In this document: in pieces, positions 30,624 to 37,723 of the stretch | Numbering within the stretch: the stretch's first letter is position 1 | Layout of the letters: the number at the start of each line of letters is the position of its first letter | Origin: Pseudohongiella spirulinae | GTDB taxonomy: Bacteria > Pseudomonadota > Gammaproteobacteria > Pseudomonadales > Pseudohongiellaceae | DNA length: 64,000 bases | Assembly: GCF_001444425.1 (NCBI RefSeq) | Contig: NZ_CP013189.1 | Location: 3,224,001-3,288,000, forward strand | Direction of reading: 5' to 3' | Position numbers and translations under genes: made by a program | The notes under the pieces: model-generated | Database searches by the model: none | Told to the model about the DNA's origin: nothing | The model's input: the letters and a program-made list of their open reading frames with translations, nothing else

Positions 30624-31946
30624 ATGCAGCGCTCACTGACCCAGCAACTGCTGACCTGGAAAGCACAGCCGACCCGCAAACCGCTGCTGATTGACGGCGC
30701 CCGTCAAACGGGTAAAACCTACCTGTTGACCTCCCTGCTGGGTCAGACATTCCGGCGCGTGTTGCACATCGATTTTCTGGAGTCCCCGGAGATGGCTGAG
30801 GCATTCAGCGGCTCACTGACACCGCAGGATGTAATCACCAGTCTGGAGCTGCTCAGTGGCCAGCCGTTTGACCCCGCCAGCGACCTGCTGATCCTGGATG
30901 AGATCGGTGAATGCCCGCGCGCCGTGACCGCCCTGAAATACTTCGCCGAAAAAGCGCCGCATTTCTTTGTCGCCGCCAGTGGATCCAACATCGGCCTGCT
31001 GACAGCGTTTCCGGTTGGCAAGGTCGAGCAATACAATTTGCGCCCTCTCACCTTCCACGAATTTCTGATGGCCTCTGGTGATGCCCCACTGCTGACAGCC
31101 TTCGAACAGCAAGCCAACTCCGCCGCTGCCCACACGCGCCTGTTTGACGCCCTGACTGATTACTACTTCACGGGCGGCATGCCAGAGGCCGTTCATACCT
31201 GGTTTCAACTGAAAGAATCCAGCATCCTGGAGCGGGTGCAGACCGTCACACAGATCCACAGCGATCTGGTGGCCGGCTACCTGCGCGACTTTGGCAAATA
31301 CGCAGGCAAAACTGACGCCAGCCTGATTGAAGCCGTGTTTCGCAACGTGCCCGCGCAACTGTCCGCGGTACTGGACGACTCCGTGCAGCGCTTCCGCTTT
31401 AAGGGCATTTACGAGCGTAAATCTCGCTACGGCGAGCTGGAAAGTGCCATCACCTGGCTGGAGAAATGCCGTCTGGTGCTGAAGAACTATCCCGTTGAAG
31501 GCACTCCGCGCTACCCGCTGGCTGCGTACAAAAAAGACAATCGATTCAAACTCTACCTGTTTGATACTGGCCTGCTGAACCACATGCTGGGAATGAGCTA
31601 CAAAGCCATCAAACAACAGGGCTACGAATACAAGGGTTTTGTGGCCGAGAATTTTGTGCAGCAGGAGCTGGTCGCGCTGGGGCAGGACCCCACCTTTGCG
31701 TGGTTTGACGCCCGCGCCGAGATGGAATTTATCGTCGCGGATGATGCCGGACGCATCGTACCGATAGAGGTCAAAAGCGGTAAACGCACACGGGCAAAGT
31801 CGCTGCAGTCCTATATCGACAAGTGCGCACCGCACAAAACCATCAAGCTAACCGGCACGCAGGGCTCGTCGATGTTGGAGCAACACAACATCGTGGCTCC
31901 GCTCTATTACACCGGGCATGTGGTGCGTGGTTTGTTGTCAGAATGA
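30624..31946 (+). CDS. AAA ATPase with DUF4143 domain
   Basis: A 440-residue protein of the AAA_14/DUF4143 type. Walker A is DGARQTGKTYLL near residue 20, Walker B LLILDEIGECPRA near residue 95, and sensor-like VAASGSNIGLL follows. The DUF4143 half contains YYFTGGMPEAVHTW and ends in a PD-(D/E)xK-like core (EMEFIVADDAGRIVPIEVKSG). Such ATPases are common, often mobile or defence-linked, and of unknown function. The ATG at 30624 has AGGA seven bases upstream; an ATG at 30591 directly beside the palindrome is the alternative. Confidence 0.85.
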   Translation: MQRSLTQQLLTWKAQPTRKPLLIDGARQTGKTYLLTSLLGQTFRRVLHIDFLESPEMAEAFSGSLTPQDVITSLELLSGQPFDPASDLLILDEIGECPRAVTALKYFAEKAPHFFVAASGSNIGLLTAFPVGKVEQYNLRPLTFHEFLMASGDAPLLTAFEQQANSAAAHTRLFDALTDYYFTGGMPEAVHTWFQLKESSILERVQTVTQIHSDLVAGYLRDFGKYAGKTDASLIEAVFRNVPAQLSAVLDDSVQRFRFKGIYERKSRYGELESAITWLEKCRLVLKNYPVEGTPRYPLAAYKKDNRFKLYLFDTGLLNHMLGMSYKAIKQQGYEYKGFVAENFVQQELVALGQDPTFAWFDARAEMEFIVADDAGRIVPIEVKSGKRTRAKSLQSYIDKCAPHKTIKLTGTQGSSMLEQHNIVAPLYYTGHVVRGLLSE

Positions 31947-31983
31947 CCCAAAACTTACAATTGGACGAATAAAAACTTTGCCG

Positions 31984-32018
31984 GTTTCTGACATACGGAA
32001 TGTCGTTATGTCAGAAAC
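31984..32018. promoter_or_regulatory. Operator-like inverted pair of a 12-bp motif upstream of fic
   Basis: GTTTCTGACATA at 31984-31995 is repeated in inverted orientation as TATGTCAGAAAC at 32007-32018, with an 11-base spacer. The exact 12-bp identity and location 89 bases before the Fic start suggest a binding site. A TTGACA sequence follows at 32029, consistent with a nearby promoter -35 element. Confidence 0.75.
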
Positions 32019-32095
32019 TAATCTTAAGTTGACATAAGACTTGCGATTCCACGCCAAATTGAAATAGGATGAGGCGCTATATCAAAAACTCGCGA

Positions 32096-32107
32096 GTTTC
32101 TGACATA
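32096..32107 (+). promoter_or_regulatory. Third copy of the 12-bp motif, overlapping the fic start
   Basis: GTTTCTGACATA recurs exactly at 32096-32107; its last base is the A of the Fic ATG. Binding here would block transcription elongation or translation initiation. No Shine-Dalgarno sequence is visible between the motif and the start. Confidence 0.75.
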
Positions 32108-33252
32108 TGAATATCTCTAATTTCAATGCAGGGCGCTACGAGCAACGCTACGAATACAAGGCTTTTTTACCTGAACACATCTGCCATGAGTGGGTGATTG
32201 CCGACCCCGAGCTAATGGATCTGCTGGGGAAAGCCGATCGTGCGCTGGGCGAACTGAACGCCTTCAGCCAGCTGATTCCCGGCATCGACTTCTTCATCCG
32301 CACCTATGTCGCAAAAGAGGCTACCCAGTCCAGCCGGATTGAAGGCACTCAGACCAACATCGAGGATGCCTTTAAAGACGCCGATGATCTGAAGCCAGAC
32401 GAGCGGGACGACTGGACCGACGTCCAGAATTACATTCAAGCTCTCAGGTTCGCCATCGAATCTCTGGACAGATTGCCGCTGTCCGTCAGGCTGCTGAAGC
32501 AAACCCATGCCATTCTGATGCAGGGCGTGCGCGGGGAACACACATTGCCGGGAGAGTTTCGCAGCAGTCAGAACTGGATTGGCGTCAGCCTGAATCACGC
32601 TGCCTTTGTGCCACCACATCACGAGCACGTGCCCCAGCTGATGGGGGATTTGGAGAAGTTTTTGAACGCACAAGACTTCTTTTTGCACCCATTGCTGCGC
32701 ATTGGTATCGCTCATTACCAGTTCGAGACCATCCACCCGTTCCTGGACGGTAACGGCCGACTGGGCCGACTGATGATTGCTTTGTACCTGGCAGCCGAGA
32801 GGCTGTTGCACAAACCGGCGCTGTATTTGTCGGACTACTTCGAGCGCAACAAAACCGCCTATGTTGACCATCTGATGGCTGTACGCCACGGTAATCACCT
32901 GCGTGAATGGCTGGTGTTTTTCCTGTTCGGCATCCAGGAAACCGCGCGCGCCGCTGCCAGGGTGTTCCGCGCCATCATAGACCTGAAACAAGGAATAGAG
33001 CGAGATGTCCTTCCGCACTTTGGTGCCCGCCGCCAGGGCAATGCACACACCCTGATGCGCCACCTCTACGGCCAACCGGTTATCGACATCAAGTGGGCCG
33101 CCGAGACCATTGGCACCTCAACCAACACCGCCGCCGCCCTGGTGGCCGACCTGGTCAGCCATGGCGTGCTTGTTGAAATCACGGGTCAGCATCGCAATCG
33201 GCTGTATGTATTCGATGCCTATTTACGGCTGTTTCGGGCCGAGACACCATGA
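32107..33252 (+). CDS. Fic family protein with C-terminal winged helix
   Basis: Fic enzymes transfer AMP or other phosphate-containing groups to target proteins. The 381 residues contain the active motif HPFLDGNGRLGRLMIALYL near residue 215 and, near residue 75, SSRIEGTQTN, which fits the class II inhibitory motif (S/T)xxxE(G/N), so activity is probably self-restrained. The last 70 residues (IKWAAETIGTSTNTAAALVADLVSHGVLVEI) look like a winged helix-turn-helix, suggesting that the protein could bind its own upstream repeats. The stop overlaps the start of the next gene (ATGA). Confidence 0.92.
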   Translation: MNISNFNAGRYEQRYEYKAFLPEHICHEWVIADPELMDLLGKADRALGELNAFSQLIPGIDFFIRTYVAKEATQSSRIEGTQTNIEDAFKDADDLKPDERDDWTDVQNYIQALRFAIESLDRLPLSVRLLKQTHAILMQGVRGEHTLPGEFRSSQNWIGVSLNHAAFVPPHHEHVPQLMGDLEKFLNAQDFFLHPLLRIGIAHYQFETIHPFLDGNGRLGRLMIALYLAAERLLHKPALYLSDYFERNKTAYVDHLMAVRHGNHLREWLVFFLFGIQETARAAARVFRAIIDLKQGIERDVLPHFGARRQGNAHTLMRHLYGQPVIDIKWAAETIGTSTNTAAALVADLVSHGVLVEITGQHRNRLYVFDAYLRLFRAETP

Positions 33253-33985
33253 CCGACCAAACCACCTACATGGCCGACTTCATGACGGCCTTCCAAACCC
33301 TGGAACGCTGGGGCCCCGGCAGCGATGCCGACACCCTGCGGGCGCTGCAGCAGGTGCCGGGCAAACCACAGCGCATCGCCGACATTGGCTGCGGCAAAGG
33401 GCTCGCCACCCTGCTGCTGGCGCAACACACGCAGGCACACATCACCGCCATTGATACCGAAGCCGGCGCGCTGGCCCGTCTGTTGTCGACCTGGGCCTGA
33501 GCCAGCGTGTCACCGCCTGCTGCGCCAGCATGGACGCACTGCCCTTTGAACCAGGCAGTTTTGATCTGATCTGGGCCGAGGGTTCGGCTTACATCAAGGG
33601 TATAGAAGCCGCCCTGCAAGCCTGGCAGCCCCTGCTCAGCGCCCAGGGCACGCTGGTCTTCAGCGACATGGTGTGGCTGAGCGATCAAGCCAGCGATGAT
33701 GCCAGGGCATACTGGCAGCGGGAGTATCCGGACATGCAGAGCGTGCCGACCCGGCTGGAACAAATCGCCACGCTGGGTCATCAGGTGCTGGCGCATTTCA
33801 CCCTGAGCGAGGCGGGCTGGGACAATTATTACCGGCCGCTAAAGGCAAGGGTTGCGGAACTGCGCGATGTGATGCCTGACTCGGCGGCGCTGCGGGATAT
33901 CGCGCGGGAGGTGGCGCTGGCGGAGCGGGCGAAGGGGGTGTTTGGGTATGAGGTGTTTGTGTTGGCTACTACGAATGAAATTTAG
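33249..33985 (+). pseudogene. SAM-dependent methyltransferase, frameshifted
   Basis: Two adjacent frames together make one class I methyltransferase. The first (33249-33500) carries the SAM site RIADIGCGKGLATLLLA and IDTEAGALARLL and stops early. The second resumes around 33490 as DLGLSQRVTACCASMDALPF, continues with FDLIWAEGSAYIKG and runs to 33985. A one-base loss near 33470-33500 (in the LARLLSTW stretch) explains the break. It may be a real mutation or a sequencing error. The product would be a small-molecule methyltransferase coupled to fic by ATGA. Confidence 0.8.
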
Positions 33986-34039
33986 CAGGGAATACCAATC
34001 AGGCCATTCCTGCCTTTTGGGTCGGCTTAACCGTGTGCA

Positions 34040-34279
34040 TCAATGCGATTCTTTGTCCAGTTCGTCCATAAGAGAATTATAGTCGTAATCGACAAATCCG
34101 CTCTTTTCCCCTTCCGACAGCAACCGACGCAAATGCTGGCGGCGGATTTCTGCCTCTTCAAGCATCCGGAGCCCGGTGCGCACAACCTCGCTGGCGGAAC
34201 CATAACGCCCGCTCTGGATTTGCTGAGCAATAAACTCATCAAAATGAGCGCCAAGGGAAATGCTGATGTTTTTAGCCAC
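34040..34279 (-). CDS. ParD-like antitoxin (no toxin partner seen)
   Basis: A 79-residue ribbon-helix-helix protein of the ParD type: AKNISISLGAHFDEFIAQQIQSGRYGSASEVVRTGLRMLEE. The C-terminal half (RRQHLRRLLSEGEKSGFVDYDY) is the usual toxin-binding tail. The start is the GTG at 34279, which has GGAGG seven bases upstream; an ATG 33 bases earlier has no good site. A parE gene normally follows, but only 54 bases separate the stop from the methyltransferase remnant and none fits. Confidence 0.82.
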   Translation of the reverse strand: MAKNISISLGAHFDEFIAQQIQSGRYGSASEVVRTGLRMLEEAEIRRQHLRRLLSEGEKSGFVDYDYNSLMDELDKESH

Positions 34280-34293
34280 GGCCGCCTCCAGCT

Positions 34294-34365
34294 TCATAAC
34301 TCGCTCAGGCACGCCAGAGCTCGAGCGTGATCTTCTGGTGTTTTGATGAGTTTTATGTCGTACAT
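34294..34365 (-). pseudogene. Short reading frame resembling an HTH antitoxin N-terminus
   Basis: ATG at 34365 opens 23 codons, MYDIKLIKTPEDHARALACLSEL, and a stop at 34294. The sequence looks like the first helix region of HigA-type antitoxins (family pattern IKPIRTEEDYEAALARIEEL). The stop lies 15 bases before the ParD GTG, so it could also act as a leader peptide for that gene. Evidence is by eye only. Confidence 0.4.
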
Positions 34366-34389
34366 CTTTAACCCCACCCCCGCCAATTC

Positions 34390-35652
34390 CTACATAGCCA
34401 GTCCAATCTGAAACGAATCTTCATGTTCTGATTTGGTTATGGCATGGATTCGCGGAACCATAATTCTGGCAACTTCCTCCATGACAGGTACGATCACGCT
34501 GTTACCAAACTGTTTGTATGCTTGAGTATCACTAACTGTTATCTTAAACGAATCTGGATATCCCATTAGTCTCGCGCACTCCCTTGGAGTCAATCTGCGA
34601 GGGCGCTTTCTGGTACCTTGAGAAACCAGAATCTCTGAGCCATCTTTGTAATATCTTGCAGACAAAGTCCGAGAGACCGAATCGCCTGTAACCAGGCCGA
34701 ATCCAAATCCGTTTCCAGCAGCCTTGTGCTTTGCAGCGTATGCCTGCAGATAGTCCCAGAGTTTCGGAGTAAGCGTATATTTTTCGTTAACCTTAGCTTT
34801 AGTGCCTTCAGTGTAAGGAAGTTCTGGCGATTCACTTCCGTCCTGTGGATGCAGAATATTCTTCATCCGGGGAGCGCTATCCGCCTTCGGTAGCTGCAGA
34901 TCCTCCCACGAAAAGTTTGTTCCCTCTCTAAACCCGACAATTATGATTCGCTCACGATGCTGAGGAACAAAATGCTGGCCATCAATTACTTTGTAATGAA
35001 CTTCGTAGCCAAGCTCATCGTGTAAAGTCTGAAGAATTACCTGAAAGGTATTACCTTTATCATGAGAGAGCAGATTCTTTACATTTTCCAGCAAGAACGC
35101 TTTCGGACGTTTAGCGGCGATAATACGCGCCACGTCAAAGAACAACGTACCTTGTGTTGCACATTCAAAACCGTGCGGTCTTCCCAGCGCATTTTTTTTG
35201 GAAACCCCGGCAATGCTGAAAGGCTGACAAGGAAAACCTGCCAGCAGCACGTCATGATCCGGGATATCATCTACATGGACCTGAGTGATGTCCCCTGCAA
35301 ACGAGTGATCAGCTGTCTCGGGGAAGTTAGCCAGATAGGTTTTCTGAGCGAAGTTATTCCATTCGCTGGTAAACACACAATGACCACCCTGCCTCTCGAA
35401 CCCGAGGCGAATACCACCTATGCCTGCAAACAGATCAATAAACTTAAATGAGCCGTCAGAATGTTTTCGATTGCTTTGAAATTGCAAAATGCGCTGCCGA
35501 ATTGCATCCGTAATGTAGGTTGGCGGCTCACATTCCTTAGCTTCCCAGCGACGCACTGTCCGTGCATCCACACCCAACAGTGACGCAATTTCCCTCTGAC
35601 TGTAGACTGTACGGGCTTTTTGGAGTAACTCAAGAGATTCGAGATTGTTCAT
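34390..35652 (-). CDS. Dcm/EcoRII-type DNA (cytosine-5-)-methyltransferase
   Basis: A 420-residue C5-cytosine methyltransferase. It shows motif I FKFIDLFAGIGGIRLGFE, motif IV GFPCQPFSIAGVSKKNALG with the catalytic Cys, motif VI LLENVKNL, motif VIII QHRERIIIVGF, and motifs IX-X RPRRLTPRECARLMGYPDSF...DTQAYKQFGNSVIVPV. The segments around motifs IV, VIII and the GNGFGFGLV/SRTLSARYYKDG recognition region closely resemble Dcm and M.EcoRII, so CCWGG is the likely target (inference). The N-terminus is a helix-turn-helix (SQREIASLLGVDARTVRRWE), suggesting self-regulation. Start at 35652 has AAGGA upstream. It is visibly AT-richer than the core genes. Confidence 0.93.
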   Translation of the reverse strand: MNNLESLELLQKARTVYSQREIASLLGVDARTVRRWEAKECEPPTYITDAIRQRILQFQSNRKHSDGSFKFIDLFAGIGGIRLGFERQGGHCVFTSEWNNFAQKTYLANFPETADHSFAGDITQVHVDDIPDHDVLLAGFPCQPFSIAGVSKKNALGRPHGFECATQGTLFFDVARIIAAKRPKAFLLENVKNLLSHDKGNTFQVILQTLHDELGYEVHYKVIDGQHFVPQHRERIIIVGFREGTNFSWEDLQLPKADSAPRMKNILHPQDGSESPELPYTEGTKAKVNEKYTLTPKLWDYLQAYAAKHKAAGNGFGFGLVTGDSVSRTLSARYYKDGSEILVSQGTRKRPRRLTPRECARLMGYPDSFKITVSDTQAYKQFGNSVIVPVMEEVARIMVPRIHAITKSEHEDSFQIGLAM

Positions 35653-35723
35653 TGAGGGGATCCTTATCTGGGTATTTTTGCGGACATAATGCCCTAAAGG
35701 ATTACCAAGCACAACCATTAAAA

Positions 35724-35739
35724 CTGTTTTTTTATACAG
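35724..35739. promoter_or_regulatory. LexA (SOS) box candidate between methyltransferase and vsr
   Basis: CTGTTTTTTTATACAG fits the gammaproteobacterial LexA consensus CTGT-N8-ACAG exactly and continues as ACAGTA on the right. It lies 72 bases upstream of the methyltransferase start and about 30 bases upstream of the vsr coding start, so it could control either or both divergent genes. Confidence 0.6.
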
Positions 35740-35769
35740 TAGTCATGATAATACTTTCCGGAGCTAATA

Positions 35770-36189
35770 ATCGATACCCTTACGCCTGAAAAGCGAAGCT
35801 GGAATATGAGCCGCATCAAGGCCAAAAACACCAGCCCCGAGCGCCGGTTAAGGACCCTTCTGCACCGATCCGGCTTTCGCTTCCGACTTCATGCGCACGA
35901 TTTACCGGGTAAGCCGGATATCGTGCTTCCCAAATACCGCACCGTCATTTTCGTAAATGGGTGTTTCTGGCACCGACATGAAGGCTGCCCATTCGCATAT
36001 ATCCCCAAATCCCGAACTGAATTCTGGCTTCCCAAATTTCAAAAGACCATTGAGAGAGATCTCCAGAAATCCAGGGAGTTAGAATGCGCTGGGTGGAATG
36101 TGATCGTCGCTTGGGAGTGTGAGATAAAGTCAGCACCCGAACAGACATTGGCACGAGTTATAGATGAAATGACCGTTCATCATGAATAG
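35770..36189 (+). CDS. vsr: Very short patch repair endonuclease Vsr
   Basis: Vsr nicks DNA at T:G mismatches created by deamination of 5-methylcytosine in Dcm-type sites. Family features are MSRIKAKNTSPERRLRTLLHRSGFRFRLH, DLPGKPDIVLPKYRTVIFVNGCFWHRHEGC and FQKTIERDLQKSRELECAGWNVIVAWECE. The first ATG is at 35806, but the conserved leader DTLTPEKRSWN continues upstream of it in frame to about 35770 with no ATG, GTG or TTG. A GGAG at 35760-35763 is placed for initiation at ATC 35770 or ATA 35767, so a non-standard start is proposed; otherwise the protein starts at 35806 and is truncated. It overlaps the endonuclease gene convergently by ten bases. Confidence 0.85.
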   Translation: MDTLTPEKRSWNMSRIKAKNTSPERRLRTLLHRSGFRFRLHAHDLPGKPDIVLPKYRTVIFVNGCFWHRHEGCPFAYIPKSRTEFWLPKFQKTIERDLQKSRELECAGWNVIVAWECEIKSAPEQTLARVIDEMTVHHE

Positions 36190-37415
36190 ATTCCCTGAAT
36201 CTCACGAATAAAGTCCTTGAATGTGTTTATGTGTTCTATCTGTCCGGACGCGTAGGTCGCGCGTACTGGCCAAGGAACGACCAGTTGAACGTTATGCTCT
36301 ATCATTTGTGCAGTTTGTTCATTTGATATTGATGGCTCTAGCGTAATCAGATGTTTCCGGGGAATTCTGCTCGCCTCTGATAGTATTTGGCGCCAACGCT
36401 CTTTGCATGTCGTCTTGGCTGCAAGCATCCTTAATCGCTCTGCCGGAAACGAAGGGCTGTGATACTCATTTTTACCCGGGAAGAGGAAGTCCGGTTTTTG
36501 GCTCCCTTCTGTGTGAACTCCACGCTGAAATCTTATTCCATTGTGTCTCAATAACTCTTCTATATGATTCTCGAAAGCATGCCCCACTCTCGACTTGCGG
36601 CGATTCTGTACGCTCAAGGAGAACCTGATGAATTCATCGATGTCATCGCCATTTTCGCCAAATCCAGTAGTCAGCCTTTCCTGAACGATATGGCGCTCCA
36701 GCAAACGAAACATCTTTTCTTCTTCTTCCATCCACCTGACCAATGCCAAATCAGGATCTTTGACTAACTCGACGTCTGTGACAAATCCCCTGGCAAAGGC
36801 AGAGAATACTTTCGTTGAGGGGAACGTATCTCCAAACTCATCGCGGATCATCTGAAGGCGCTTACTATCATCTTTGTCGGTGACTGTTAACTCGAAGCCA
36901 TACCTGGCCAGCATCAAGCGTATTGGGGAAACAACCTCAAGTCTCTCGATAGGTACACGCTTAAGAGAGTCGTCAATTTTAGTCTGGCTGGCACCAAACA
37001 ATGCTTGTAACTGGCGCTCCACTACCGTATCCGGACGACAGAAGATCATTAGGAGGGACCGATCTTTCGTAAATGCTATGAGACAAAAATCACCCTGCTG
37101 AAACTCTTCGGAAACATCGTTCGATCGGTAATACAGCCTGTATTCTGGCCGACGATGCTGCTGACTGTATCGACTGTCGTACCAAGTGACAATGTCTTCA
37201 CACACAATTGGTTCATCAGAATAATCATCGATATAAACCATGGTTGCGGGGAATACGAACTTATCTCCATTGGTGGGGTATCCCATAGCTTCGGCCATCC
37301 CAGCCTTCACAAGTCCACCGATCTCATGCTGGTTCGAAGTCCCCGGATCAGCGTCGACTGCTGTCAGGTACTTTACGGCGACGGCGCTAAATACATCTGT
37401 CAAATTTTCGAACAT
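36180..37415 (-). CDS. EcoRII-like type II restriction endonuclease
   Basis: The C-terminal 170 residues of this 411-residue protein match the EcoRII catalytic domain: SVQNRRKSRVGHAFENHIEELL, KPDFLFPGKNEYH, LRMLAAKTTCKERWRQILSEA (the PD...K nuclease core) and VQLVVPWPVRATY. The N-terminal 230 residues presumably form the effector DNA-binding domain, whose sequence I do not recognise in detail. EcoRII cuts before CCWGG and needs two sites. With the Dcm-type methyltransferase and Vsr beside it, this makes a complete CCWGG-type restriction set. The coding sequence is AT-rich compared with drmA and drmB. Confidence 0.88.
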   Translation of the reverse strand: MFENLTDVFSAVAVKYLTAVDADPGTSNQHEIGGLVKAGMAEAMGYPTNGDKFVFPATMVYIDDYSDEPIVCEDIVTWYDSRYSQQHRRPEYRLYYRSNDVSEEFQQGDFCLIAFTKDRSLLMIFCRPDTVVERQLQALFGASQTKIDDSLKRVPIERLEVVSPIRLMLARYGFELTVTDKDDSKRLQMIRDEFGDTFPSTKVFSAFARGFVTDVELVKDPDLALVRWMEEEEKMFRLLERHIVQERLTTGFGENGDDIDEFIRFSLSVQNRRKSRVGHAFENHIEELLRHNGIRFQRGVHTEGSQKPDFLFPGKNEYHSPSFPAERLRMLAAKTTCKERWRQILSEASRIPRKHLITLEPSISNEQTAQMIEHNVQLVVPWPVRATYASGQIEHINTFKDFIREIQGIYS

Positions 37416-37723
37416 TCCCTGCTCCTAGCGTACAACTTCGATGTGCGACAATATGACCTTGACTCTCGACGAGTTATTAAAGATCATCGAAGCGTTACCT
37501 GCAAGTACAGTGGTAAGAAGTTGGTATATTAGTGATTTCTAACTTTATCCGATTATCCGGAGAGCTTTCTTGATGAATGGACTTACAACTGTCGAACAAG
37601 TGACTCCCGCTAGCTGATTGTTTATATCTTAGATCAAATAGTTACTTCGTAAGTAAGTTACTGAGGGGTTTTCGAAACAGAGGTTGCCACTGATCTATTG
37701 GACACTTGCAGGAAGCATGCAGA
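37416..37723. other. Divergent intergenic region between endonuclease and helicase operon
   Basis: These 308 bases hold no gene that I can support. They are AT-rich and must contain the promoters of the leftward endonuclease and the rightward helicase operon. At 37642-37656 there is a dyad TTACTT-CGT-AAGTAA, extended by a further AGTTACT, which is a possible operator for the operon. I could not assign -10 or -35 elements with confidence. Confidence 0.5.

Noticed and set aside
30813-33075. Long leftward open frames opposite the AAA ATPase and Fic genes
   Set aside because: Both sense genes have complete active-site motifs; the antisense products match nothing.
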